DNA from: Deltaproteobacteria bacterium
GTDB lineage: Bacteria; Myxococcota_A; Polyangia; HGW-17; SLPX01
Direction: 5' to 3'
Length of the DNA stretch: 56,185 nucleotides
Assembly: GCA_021162935.1 (NCBI GenBank)
Contig: JAGGXR010000133.1
Span: forward strand, 1 to 56,185
The position numbers were made by a program, and so were the translations under genes. The notes beneath the pieces are model-generated. The model was given only the letters and a program-made list of their open reading frames with translations. It did no database searches and was not told the origin of the DNA. Positions 45,691 to 54,900 of the stretch are shown here, piece by piece. How positions within the stretch are numbered: position 1 is the stretch's first letter; every line of letters begins with the position of its first letter.

Positions 45691-46280
45691 GGTTCTTGCT
45701 CCTTTTGTGCCATATCCGCAAACTCCGTACGGAAGGCACGTCTGGCCCGGGCCAGCAAGGACTTGGCCGCCTCCGTCGACAATCCGAGGCCCGCTGCCAG
45801 CTCTTCGATGCTCCGGCCTTCGGCGTACTTGCCCCACAGCACATGCTGATATCGGTCGGGAAGGTTCGCCATCACCACCCCGACGAACCGACGCAACTCG
45901 GCCGCCAGGACAACGTCATCGGGCAATCGCTCTCTGTCCAGGGCTCCGGCCACCTGGGCCAGCATCTCGTTCGAGGCCTCGGCCCAAGGCCTGATGCGAC
46001 CACGCTGACGCAGCACCCCCCGGATCACATTCCGAGCCAACCCCCGCAGCCAGGATCGAATGGGCCCTCGATTGGGATCGTACCGTTCCGCCTGCTCAAG
46101 CGCCTGGAGCAACGTCTGCTGGACTACGTCCTCGGCCAGGCTCCTGTCCCCGCTGACCCGATACAACGCCCAGACGTACAGGCCATCGAGATGCTCGGCG
46201 AGGAAACAATCCAAATCCCGTTCGTCGCCACGGGCGGCCCCCACCAACCGTTCCCGGTCATTGTGCTGGTGACGTCCCAC
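45687..46280 (-). CDS. ECF-type RNA polymerase sigma factor
   Basis: 197 residues; GTG 46280 lies four bases after the stop of the upstream radical SAM gene, with GGAG overlapping that stop. Region 2: FLAEHLDGLYVWALYRVSGDRSLAEDVVQQTLLQAL, RYDPNRGPIRSWLRGLARNVIRGVLRQ. Region 4: LPDRYQHVLWGKYAEGRSIEELAAGLGLSTEAAKSLLARARRAFR, a complete helix-turn-helix. No region 1.1 or 3. It would redirect RNA polymerase to envelope or stress promoters under control of the membrane protein encoded next. Confidence 0.92.
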   Translation of the reverse strand: MGRHQHNDRERLVGAARGDERDLDCFLAEHLDGLYVWALYRVSGDRSLAEDVVQQTLLQALEQAERYDPNRGPIRSWLRGLARNVIRGVLRQRGRIRPWAEASNEMLAQVAGALDRERLPDDVVLAAELRRFVGVVMANLPDRYQHVLWGKYAEGRSIEELAAGLGLSTEAAKSLLARARRAFRTEFADMAQKEQEP

Positions 46281-46283
46281 GAA

Positions 46284-47345
46284 CTACTCCGATTCCGCCG
46301 CTGCCTGCGGCCCCGCCGTCTCACCCAACGCCTGGTCACCAAAAGGAACCGATCGATCGAAGTCAGGCACCAACTCGTCCCTGGAATCCAGCGATTGAAA
46401 ATAGCCCTGTCGCAAGGGGATCGCCTGGGCCTGCCACAGCGCCTCACGATACTCGGCGGAATCCAGAACCCGATCCATGGGCGCAGACAGGCCAGGACGC
46501 GGCGGACGGTACTGGGCCATCAAACTCAAAGAAAGGTCTTCGCCCATCGCTGCCCGGACGGACCTGAGCACCCCTGGCGTGTCTGCCAAATCCCCGGGCA
46601 GGACGAGGTGCCGAACGAGCACCCCCGTCACCGCGACCCCGTCTGCGTCCATCTGCAGTGGCCCCACCTGACGCGCCATCTCAGCAAGAGCAGCGCTGGC
46701 CCGTTCCCAGTAGTCGGCAGGAGCCCGGAGACGCTGCACCTGGGCCGCCGGGCCGTACTTGAAGTCGGGCAGGTACAGATCCACGATGCCATCGAGTTGT
46801 TCGAGCGCCTCCACGGAATCGTACCCACCGCTGTTGTAGACCACGGGGAGGACCAACCCCTGCTCGTCGGCCAAAATGAGCGCCTCGACCGCTGCGGGCA
46901 GCACGTGGGTCGGGGTGACCCACTCGATGTTGTGGCAGCCCATTTCCTGAAGACGCAGATACTCGCTGGCCAGCTCCTCGACGGATCGGTACCACTGTGG
47001 ACGGATCCGCGCCGGACGACTGATCTGGATGTTCTGGCAAAAGGGACAACGCAGGTTGCAGCCGGCAAAGAACACGGTACCAGCGCCCCGACGACCGGTG
47101 ATGGGAGGTTCCTCGCCGAAATGCGGCCCGATCCAGGCGACCGCACAACGATCGTCGAGGCCGCAGATACCGCGCTGCCCATCCATCCTGTCCACGGCAC
47201 AATCATGAGGACAGAGGCGACAGGGGCTCATCATGGCCCACAGCGCATCGCAACGTCGTCGCAGCACAGCCTTCGAAAGCCCACGCCGCAGAGGCGTTTG
47301 CCGCAGAGCCTTCTGTCCAGGATTCGTATCAATCACGTTCTGCAT
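46284..47345 (-). CDS. Radical SAM protein of the PflX / PflA-like (COG1313) type
   Basis: 353 residues. The radical SAM cluster motif is CNLRCPFCQ (about 96-104) after GTVFFAG; an N-terminal CRLCPHDCAVDR ... GICG set (about 42-62) provides additional cysteines typical of the PflX branch. SAM-binding and core segments follow: GCHNIEWVTPTH, LPVVYNSGGYDSVE, DLYLPDFKYG. Such proteins cleave SAM to start radical chemistry; the substrate of this branch is not established. Transcribed together with the sigma and anti-sigma genes. The start is uncertain because no strong ribosome binding site is seen. Confidence 0.85.
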   Translation of the reverse strand: MQNVIDTNPGQKALRQTPLRRGLSKAVLRRRCDALWAMMSPCRLCPHDCAVDRMDGQRGICGLDDRCAVAWIGPHFGEEPPITGRRGAGTVFFAGCNLRCPFCQNIQISRPARIRPQWYRSVEELASEYLRLQEMGCHNIEWVTPTHVLPAAVEALILADEQGLVLPVVYNSGGYDSVEALEQLDGIVDLYLPDFKYGPAAQVQRLRAPADYWERASAALAEMARQVGPLQMDADGVAVTGVLVRHLVLPGDLADTPGVLRSVRAAMGEDLSLSLMAQYRPPRPGLSAPMDRVLDSAEYREALWQAQAIPLRQGYFQSLDSRDELVPDFDRSVPFGDQALGETAGPQAAAESE

Positions 47346-47669
47346 GCCAATCCATAGGTGCGCGGTTCGATCTCAGGGCCGAACACCGAGTCACCACAAC
47401 CACTGCTTTCCATACGATGCACCGATCGCCGACCTGGCGCAACGACGAAACGCAATGACGAGACGGGCCGACCACATGAATGAACCCTTCGGGCCGAACC
47501 GATCCATCGGATCGAAATGTCGATACAGCCGAATCGCCCCTCGACATGGATTCAAAAGTGGACACAACAAGAATCCTGGAGCTTGTCAGGCGAACAATCA
47601 ATTCGTATACTTTCCGCCATGGCCACGATGCATCCAGGCGATGCATGGCTCGGGCCCAGGAGAACGACC
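47346..47669. other. Divergent regulatory gap
   Basis: 324 bases between the radical SAM gene (minus) and the hybrid kinase gene (plus). Frames in it are short, except an in-frame extension of the kinase gene to 47517 that would put a good promoter inside the coding region and is therefore rejected. No other feature is seen. Confidence 0.45.
47583..47611 (+). promoter_or_regulatory. Good sigma-70 promoter for the hybrid kinase gene
   Basis: TTGTCA (47583-47588), 17-base spacer, TATACT (47606-47611). Both elements match five of six consensus bases. The predicted transcript would start near 47618 and carry a leader of about 50 bases before ATG 47670. Confidence 0.65.
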
Positions 47670-48788
47670 ATGACAACCCCATCCACACCTTCCCCTCGGA
47701 GGCACCAACAGGGCCGGATCCTGGTGGTCGATGATTCCAAGTCCCAGCGAGCGGTGGAAACCGAACTCCTCGAACGAAACGGCTATGAAGTCGAAGAGGC
47801 TGAAACGGGCAGCCAATGTCTGGCCAAAGTCGCATCGTTCCGTCCGGACCTGATCCTCGAGGACGTGATGCTGCCCGACGTGGACGGATTCCGACTCTGC
47901 CGAATCATCAAGTCGAACCCGAAGTTCTCCGAGATTCCCGTCATCTTCATCACCTCCTTGGACAAGCCGGACGACGTATTGAAAGGTTTTCAGGCCGGCG
48001 GGGCCGACTACGTGGCCAAACCATTCCACAACGAGGAATTCCTGGCACGCGTCCAGGCCCATCTCGACCTGGCCGTGCTGACGCGGGAGCGCATCGAACA
48101 GGCCGAACTCATGACCCAGACCCAGTCACGAATCCAGCGCACGGTCCTGGCCGAAGGCCTGGCCCACAACTTGAACAACCTCCTCGCCCCTTTGGTTGGA
48201 AATCTGAGCTGGCTCAGAAACGAAATCTCCGAAGCGAAGCATCGCGAAGCCATCGATGACATGCTCCAGATCGTGGAACGACTCAAACGCGTCGCCCAAG
48301 CCCTCACAGGAAACATGGAACGGACCATGCGACCCGATGCAACCCTGGGGTCTCTGATGGCCGCGGTCTGCAACGACATCGAACTCACCTTGAAGCCCGA
48401 CGTGCGGATCGAACAGCGCTTCGACGAAGAGGACCGGACCAACGTACCCAGCCCCCTTGGACCCACCCTGACAGCCATCCTGGTCAACGCGGTCGAAGCC
48501 GTGGAAACCAAGGGACGCATCACCGTCGAGGCAGCTCACGACGAAACGGGCCCAACCGGCGAAACAGTCGTGATCACGGTCACGGACACAGGACATGGCC
48601 TGGACGAAGAAACCGCCCAAAAAGCCTTCTTGCCCTTTTTCAGCACCAAAGACACGGTGGGGGCCGGCCTGGGTCTCCACCAGGCTCAGGTCGCCTTGGA
48701 GCGAGTCGGCGGTACCGTTCGTCTGGAGGGGAGTCCCGGCCAGGGAGCCGTCTGCACCATCGAACTGCCGATAAAACGAAACACGTGA
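47670..48788 (+). CDS. Receiver-histidine kinase hybrid (REC before kinase)
   Basis: 372 residues from ATG 47670 (AGGAG, spacing seven). The receiver comes first: VVDDS (Asp21, Asp22), phospho-acceptor Asp65 in LILEDVMLPD, Lys117 in VAKPF. The kinase core has a dimerisation helix with His166 in EGLAHNLNNLLAPLVG, an H-box close to that of NtrB/HEINN kinases, and an ATPase domain with TAILVNAVEAVE (N-box), DTGHGL and GAGLGLHQA. No sensor or membrane segment: soluble, controlled by phosphorylation of its own receiver. No partner regulator is adjacent. The next gene overlaps or follows within nine bases. Confidence 0.9.
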   Translation: MTTPSTPSPRRHQQGRILVVDDSKSQRAVETELLERNGYEVEEAETGSQCLAKVASFRPDLILEDVMLPDVDGFRLCRIIKSNPKFSEIPVIFITSLDKPDDVLKGFQAGGADYVAKPFHNEEFLARVQAHLDLAVLTRERIEQAELMTQTQSRIQRTVLAEGLAHNLNNLLAPLVGNLSWLRNEISEAKHREAIDDMLQIVERLKRVAQALTGNMERTMRPDATLGSLMAAVCNDIELTLKPDVRIEQRFDEEDRTNVPSPLGPTLTAILVNAVEAVETKGRITVEAAHDETGPTGETVVITVTDTGHGLDEETAQKAFLPFFSTKDTVGAGLGLHQAQVALERVGGTVRLEGSPGQGAVCTIELPIKRNT

Positions 48789-48796
48789 ACGGAGAA

Positions 48797-49375
48797 ATGA
48801 AGACCATGAAACTCCATAATGGATTTGTTGGACTGATGGTGGCGGCCGGCTTGGTATGGGGCGGCCAGGCCTTGGCAGGAGGCGTGCGCTTCGGCGTAAG
48901 CCTGTCTTACCTGACGAACGCACGACGCGCCCAGTATCGCATGCCCTATCGATACGGAGGGGTCCTCGTCTGGTCCGTGTCCCCAAGGGGCGCCGCGGCT
49001 CGCGCCGGAATCAAACCTGGCGATGTCCTGCTCCGACTGGACCGCATGTACGTCTACAAGCCGGCCGACGTCATCCGGATCGTGCAGGGCCATCGGCCAG
49101 GGGACCGCATGTTGGTCGACCTCTTCCGCATGGGCAAGTACCACTCCATCACGGTCGCCTTTGCAGGAAGGATCGCGGCGCCGCCGGCCCGCCAGGCGCC
49201 CGCGTACGCCACAGACCGTATCGGCGCGCTCCAACGTGTCATCGCCGAGCTGGCTCGTCAGGTCATGGAACTGCGCAAGGAGGTCGCCAGACTCCGTAAA
49301 CGCGTCAGACAACTCGAAGGTCAATCCTCGGCCCAGCCCGGCACAAACACCCCACCTCCCGTCCTGTCTCGATAG
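48797..49375 (+). CDS. Periplasmic PDZ-domain protein
   Basis: 192 residues from ATG 48797; GGAG is only two to three bases upstream, so ATG 48806 or GTG 48785 (which overlaps the kinase stop as GTGA) are alternatives. Signal peptide to about residue 28 (LVWGGQALAGG). PDZ domain: YGGVLVWSVSPRGAAARAGIKPGDVLLRLD, VYKPADVIRIVQGHRPGDRMLVDLFRMGK. Then a C-terminal coiled coil (ALQRVIAELARQVMELRKEVARLRKRVRQLEG), likely for oligomerisation. No protease domain, so probably a binding or scaffold protein. Its link with the kinase is by position only. Confidence 0.8.
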   Translation: MKTMKLHNGFVGLMVAAGLVWGGQALAGGVRFGVSLSYLTNARRAQYRMPYRYGGVLVWSVSPRGAAARAGIKPGDVLLRLDRMYVYKPADVIRIVQGHRPGDRMLVDLFRMGKYHSITVAFAGRIAAPPARQAPAYATDRIGALQRVIAELARQVMELRKEVARLRKRVRQLEGQSSAQPGTNTPPPVLSR

Positions 49376-49419
49376 GCGTCCGCCTCTTCGTCCCGAATCG
49401 TTCGACCGACCAGCCGCGA

Positions 49420-51528
49420 CTAATCGATGGTGATGGCCAGACTGTAGGTCCCCGTGGCTCCGCTGTATCCGTAGATACGCAGGGTGTAGGTTCCCTCTTC
49501 GTCTGCGTGGACTGTTTCCACGTCGTTCGTGCCCTGGCTGATATCCACCTGATCGCCGCCGCGGAACAGAGCCATATCTAGGTCTCCCACGCTGTGATCG
49601 AACGTGATGGTGACCGTCATGCTCTGGCCCGTGGCCAACTGGACCTGATAGTAATCGTCGTTGTCCTTGCAGATCTGCAGGTCTGGATAGGTGCCTTCGG
49701 AAAGCGCCGTGGCCTGGTTGGGGTTGTCGTTGCTTTCATAGCCGTCGTCGGTGCAGGTGTCGCCATGACCGCCGCCCTGACTCGCCTCGCACCAGGGAAT
49801 CCATTCGTGCTCGACTTCGGAGTCGTCGGACACGTCCCTCGCCTGGCAGGGCTCGTCCTCGGACCAATCCTTCCACAAATGCCCCCGACCCGTCTGCTCG
49901 GCGAATTGCTTGAACAGGTCGTAGCCACCACCCACCGCCTTGAACACCGTGGCCTCGACGCACTGATCCTCTGCCTGCTGACGGTTGTAGTCCATGATGA
50001 CCTGGTACATGGCGGACGTGCTCGAATCCCAACAACAGGTCTTGGATGTCTCGTACTGGAGCTCTGCGAACACGTAGTCGTCCAGGATTCGATAGGTCCG
50101 ATCCGTCTGCGCCTTCGACATGCCGAACTTGTCCGCGTCCAAGTCGTACAGATCGGCAAACGCTTTCTCCCTCCTCGTTCTGGCGGCGCAGGAAGCCGGG
50201 TACTCGCGCAGATGGTTCCGAGCGTCTTCGATCCGCTGCAGCAAGGAGGCCCGCAGGTCTTCTGGGGACACTTCGCCAAGAAGCGTCCGAAATTCGGTGG
50301 GCCGCGTCTTGAGCCGTTCGTAGTCCGTATCGCAGATCCATGAAGCCTCGTCGCCGGCCATCCAGGTATTGGTCCACTTGCCCCCAATCTTTTTGGCCAC
50401 CCGCCAACGCTTCAGACCGCCACCAAGACGCACGTAGGCATCACCATCATAATTGGTGCCCTCGCCGCCCATTTCCTCAGTGGTGAAGTAGCTCTTCGAA
50501 GAAGCGCCATCTTCCCACTTTGGCTGCCGCCTGGGCATGGACCCGGACACGAGTTGGGCCTCGAGTCGCCCCTCGGAAAGGGGCGTCACTTGCTTGACCA
50601 CGAGGGTGTGACCGATACCGATCTTCTGCCACCGCTCCAGAAGGAGATCGCCTGCACGGATGGCTTCGGGCTTGAGATTGTACGTGTTGCGCGAACTCAC
50701 GAGATTGACGGACCCGAAATACGAAAGCAGGAGCCGCACGAAATGGCCCACCCGCTTGTTCAGATAAATCTCGTCGAAGTACGCTCCAGCCTTGGCCCCT
50801 TCGAAGATGAAGTCCATATCGTCACCGCCCCCGTATAGGCCGCGCTCCCGCAGTCTCGCATCCTGGGGCCAACCGTCACGCTGGATGTCGGCGGCGGTCA
50901 TATATGAATAGTCCTTGTACCAAAGCTTATACTTGGGCATGTCTTGGTACCGACCATTGCGCGTCCTACCACCAAAATGGCCGAAATAGACCCGGGTGCC
51001 GTGTCCATCGACCGAGGTGAGATAGAACGGGAGATGGTACCAAGCGGCAAAGGTCACGCGCAGAAACATGGCCAACTCGGCACATTCCAGCTTGGGCGCA
51101 GGCAGGGTCTTACCCCAGGGAGTCGTCAGGGTGAACGTGTCATACGTGTAGTAACCGCCCACCGAATCAATCTTCTCCATGGATTGGATCCACTTCGCGT
51201 ACTTCTCGTCCCAGTTCAACCCACTGTTGGCTGGCCAACCAATCCCAGCCTTCTTCGCCTCGGCGCTGTTGCGGTCCTCCCACTGGTTGCGGACCTCCCA
51301 GACCTGGGTGTCCGAGTCGTCCACGGACGTGGGCAAGGCACCAACCCCCGCGTTGTCCGCCTTACCCAGCGGCGCCGTGTCTTCGAGGGGTTCGACGATG
51401 CCATAATCGTCATCCTGGAGCGACGATTGATCGGAGCCGCAGGCGCCCAACAGCAGCGCACCTCCGACCGCCGCGACCATCCAGGGCCACCTTCTGCGCG
51501 AAACCGTCTCCATCAAAAACGTCTTCAT
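49420..51528 (-). CDS. Lipoprotein with papain-like fold hints and C-terminal PPC domain
   Basis: 702 residues. I use ATG 51528, ten bases after AGGAG; ATG 51537 is nearly on top of that site. Lipoprotein signal ends LLLGAC. Residues about 70-330 carry LECAELAMFLRV and AGDLLLERWQKIGIGHTLVV, which resemble the Cys and His motifs of NlpC/P60- or transglutaminase-like cysteine hydrolases; this is a hint, not proof. A charged, Cys-containing middle region follows. The last 100 residues are a PPC (bacterial pre-peptidase C-terminal) domain: DGYESNDNPNQATAL, DNDDYYQVQL, GDLDMALFRGG, TYTLRIYGYSGATGTYSLAI. It is convergent with the PDZ gene and probably surface-exposed. Confidence 0.7.
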   Translation of the reverse strand: MKTFLMETVSRRRWPWMVAAVGGALLLGACGSDQSSLQDDDYGIVEPLEDTAPLGKADNAGVGALPTSVDDSDTQVWEVRNQWEDRNSAEAKKAGIGWPANSGLNWDEKYAKWIQSMEKIDSVGGYYTYDTFTLTTPWGKTLPAPKLECAELAMFLRVTFAAWYHLPFYLTSVDGHGTRVYFGHFGGRTRNGRYQDMPKYKLWYKDYSYMTAADIQRDGWPQDARLRERGLYGGGDDMDFIFEGAKAGAYFDEIYLNKRVGHFVRLLLSYFGSVNLVSSRNTYNLKPEAIRAGDLLLERWQKIGIGHTLVVKQVTPLSEGRLEAQLVSGSMPRRQPKWEDGASSKSYFTTEEMGGEGTNYDGDAYVRLGGGLKRWRVAKKIGGKWTNTWMAGDEASWICDTDYERLKTRPTEFRTLLGEVSPEDLRASLLQRIEDARNHLREYPASCAARTRREKAFADLYDLDADKFGMSKAQTDRTYRILDDYVFAELQYETSKTCCWDSSTSAMYQVIMDYNRQQAEDQCVEATVFKAVGGGYDLFKQFAEQTGRGHLWKDWSEDEPCQARDVSDDSEVEHEWIPWCEASQGGGHGDTCTDDGYESNDNPNQATALSEGTYPDLQICKDNDDYYQVQLATGQSMTVTITFDHSVGDLDMALFRGGDQVDISQGTNDVETVHADEEGTYTLRIYGYSGATGTYSLAITID

Positions 51529-51656
51529 CTCTTCCATGCTCCTTGCCGGGGTACCGCCATCTGCTGACCAAACCATCGACCCCATCCAACCAGGACATCC
51601 AGGCAGCAAAACCCCACAGAACGAATCACACCCTGCAGGTCTGTGCACACCTCAAA

Positions 51657-51675
51657 CAACAATAATGAATTGTTG
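51657..51675. promoter_or_regulatory. AT-rich 7-bp inverted repeat, possible operator
   Basis: CAACAAT (51657-51663) and ATTGTTG (51669-51675) form a perfect inverted repeat around AATGA in the divergent gap, upstream of both flanking genes. It is operator-like in size and symmetry. No T-tract. Confidence 0.4.
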
Positions 51676-51861
51676 GTCACTTTTGGCTCAATCGTCAAGC
51701 AAAAAACAAAGTTGCAGGATGCGGAGCGGCTGCAAAAACATCATCGGGTATCACCAATGGCCCTGCGGGCCCCAGAAACCACGACCGGCCCTTGATCATC
51801 GCCGGTGACCGCCAATCGACAGTAATTTTTGTTCTTGTATGGTCCCAGACTGTTTTTTTGT

Positions 51862-51892
51862 TTGGACCCGATCGACGACCTTTTGTTACAAT
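51862..51892 (+). promoter_or_regulatory. Candidate promoter for the two-in-one surface protein
   Basis: TACAAT (51887-51892) preceded by TGT gives an extended -10 (TGnTACAAT) like the one at 5730. TTGGAC at 51862-51867 is a possible -35 with a long 19-base spacer. The start codon is at 51970. Confidence 0.4.
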
Positions 51893-51969
51893 GCATGTGC
51901 TGACATCATCGCAGGTTGCCTGGTCGACTGGGGGTCGACCACGACCCAACACGAAAAAGGGCGTATTTT

Positions 51970-54900
51970 ATGGCCGAATACAAAAAGATCCGACTCATTT
52001 CTTTGGCTCGTTGGACCAGCGTCGCGCTGCTCACGTGGCTGGCGGCAAATTGCAGCGGTTCAGGCTGTTCGAGTTGCTCATCGATGCACCCGATTCCGGG
52101 AGGCTTCCCGCTGAGCAAACGCATGGAAAATGGCATCCAGGTCCGAGTCACGAAAACCGGCGTCGCGTTCGTGGAGCAGCACGCCGACGACATCCTATCT
52201 GGACTCATGCCCAACGGGCTGGAATTCAACATCACGCCGACCTGTGACCAGGACGTGTCCGGCTTCGGCTCGTTCGATCTCTGCGGCCAGGGAGATGCCA
52301 CCCACTGCACCGCAGACGACCCACCCTGCAAGACGCACGTGGAACTCGAAGAACTCCACCTGGTCCCCACGGCCCCTGCGTCAGTGAACATCGACACAAG
52401 GGTCAACATCTGGACCTTGAGCAGTATGCAGCTCCATGGGGATAACTGGTACACGCCCGACTGCACCATCGACCTGGACACGAGGAACGGAAGCCACACC
52501 GACCTGCAGGTCGTGGCCACGTTGACGTTCAACCAGGATTCCCAGTCCAACAGGACCCACATGGACATCGCGTCGGTGACCATTCCCGACGGAGAACTCG
52601 ATGACGAGGATGTCTCGATTGGCGGCGGCCTGGCCTGTGACACGGTGGAGCTGTTCTTCAAGAGCTTCATCGTGGACGAGGTGCGCCAGAAAATCGCCGA
52701 CCAAATCGCTCCCATGCTCAACAGCACCTGCATCACCTGCGACGCCACCGACCCACAATGTCCCCAACTGTCGTCCTGCAAAGAGGTCTTCGTGGACGAC
52801 ACGCCGGACGCCACGCCATACCACTGGTGCATGGAAAAAAGCGAAAACGGCTGCGTCCAGGGGCTCGGCATGGAAGGGCGCATGGACGTCGGATCCCTTC
52901 TGTCGTCCCTGTCACCGCCCTCCGAAGCGGATCTGGACATCGAGGCCTGGGCGGGCGGCTACACCGAGGCCATCGCAGAAGGCCTGTCCCAGGGCCTGTT
53001 CGCCGGCGGTCTGCCCTACCCGGAACACGCGAGCTGCGTGCCGCCCCGCGATCCACCACCCTATGCCCAGGTGCCACGCTCCCAAGTCTTCGACACGAAC
53101 CTGCGCCCCACGGACAACCAGCCATATCAGGTCGGAGTCGGCATCCACCAATCCTTCCTGGACGCCGTCGGGTACGCCCTCTACGACTCGGGCGGGCTCT
53201 GTCTGGAAATGGGCCCACGACAAAGTACCTTCTTGACCATGGGCGCCATCGGGGTGCTCATCGACTCACTCAACGATCTCGTCCACGACGGCGACCCAGG
53301 TCTCGTACTCGCCATCAGGCCGCAGTATGCGCCCACGTTCGAACTGGGTGCCGGAACCAGCGACGGTCAAGGCAACATCGACGACCCCCTCATCACGGTC
53401 CACGCCAAAGATTTTGCCTTCGACTTCTACGGATTCGTGGACTACCGATTCGTCCGACTGTTCCGGGTGCTCACGGACATGGCGCTGCCCATCAACCTCG
53501 ACGTGGACGACCAAAATCGTCTCATCATGGTCCTCGGCTCCCTCAAGGACGCGTTCGAGAACATCCGCGTGGAGCACAGCGAGTTGCTTGCCGAGAGCCA
53601 CGATGAAATCGCGGCCGTATTTCCGGTCCTGGTGGACAGCGCAGGTGGATTCCTGGGCAACCTGGCGCCCATCGCCCTGCCCGACATGTTCGGATTCAAG
53701 CTCCTGTTGGACCAGGGATCCATCACCTCGGTGGACGGACAGACCTTCCTGGCGATCTTCGCCAACCTCGCGTACGTGGGCACCGCGCCTTCGCCACAAC
53801 GGGCCCAGACCCGCATCCTGACCACCAAACTGGAGCTCCCGGACAGGATGCGCCCGGTCAGTCTCCAAGACGCGATCTCCAACGGACCGGTGGTCCGGAT
53901 CGACCTGGATCCCACGTCTTCGGGCGGGGACGCTCGCCTGGAATGGTCCTATCGACTCGACGACGGGCCCTGGTCGCCCTACCAACGTTCTGCGCACCTC
54001 GTGGTGCGTCGTCCTGCCCTGTGGGTCCAGGGCCACCACCGCATCCAGGTCCGTGCCAGGATGCAGGGCCGTCCGGCGACCACCGACGACAGCCCAACCA
54101 CGACCGACGTGGTCGTGGATATGGTGCCTCCTTCTTTGAGCTGGCACCAGGACGGCCACCGCGTGATCCTCCAGGGCGAAGACGCCATATCCCCACCGCA
54201 GACCCTGCGCTACAGCCACATCCTTCCGGACGGAACCTGGTCTGCCTGGACCAAGGACCCGACCCTGCCCGAAACCGATCGCACCAAGCCCTGGCGGGTC
54301 CGCGTCCGGGACGAGGCGGGAAACGTGACCGAATCATCCATCGCAGGCCTGTACGGTCGCGTCCAGCCCAGAACTTCGGGAACGGGTGCCTGCGGCTGCC
54401 ACAGCCTGTCGGGCAATCGCCAAATCCCAGGCCCCCTGGCCCTCGTGCTGCTCCTGTTGGCCGCCCTGATCTCAGCCCGCCGCCGTGCCAAGAACAAACG
54501 CCGCCCTTTTTCATCGGGTGGTCCTGCCGGCCGAGCCCTGTCGGTCCTGCTCCTCGGCCTCGCCCTGGCTGGAACGAATCAGGGCTGCGGCGGCCACTCG
54601 TCCGGAGGCAACAACTGCAACGTCACAGACATCCCGCTCGTCTGTAAGGATCCAGTGCCCCAATGCGGCCCGGGCATGGAACCTGCCGCCTCCGAACCGT
54701 TGCGCCTGGATCCGAAGACCTGCGAGCCCATCCCGGTGGACTGTCATTGTGCGGTGCAGGTGGGCGACCACGGCCGCTTCCTGAGCACCGCAGCACAAGA
54801 GGGCACCCTCATGGTGGCCTGCTACAGCGACCGATGGGGCGACCTAAACGTGGTGACCGTAGACAAGCAGGGCCAAAGCACCACCGAGGCCGTCGACGGC

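Larger units (their letters stand above)
51529..51969. other. AT-richer divergent gap
   Basis: 441 bases between the PPC lipoprotein gene (minus) and the last gene (plus). It includes the most AT-rich stretches of the window (51650-51720, 51820-51895), an inverted repeat and a promoter, listed separately. No credible gene. Confidence 0.5.

Noticed and set aside
47517-47669. N-terminal extension of the hybrid kinase
   Set aside because: A good promoter (47583-47611) lies inside it, and ATG 47670 has a proper ribosome binding site.
54480-54600. Separate lipoprotein gene starting after the MYXO-CTERM-like tail
   Set aside because: No ATG, GTG or TTG is in the correct frame near the second hydrophobic segment. 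A one-base shift gives a different frame without a signal sequence, so the data as given support one frame.
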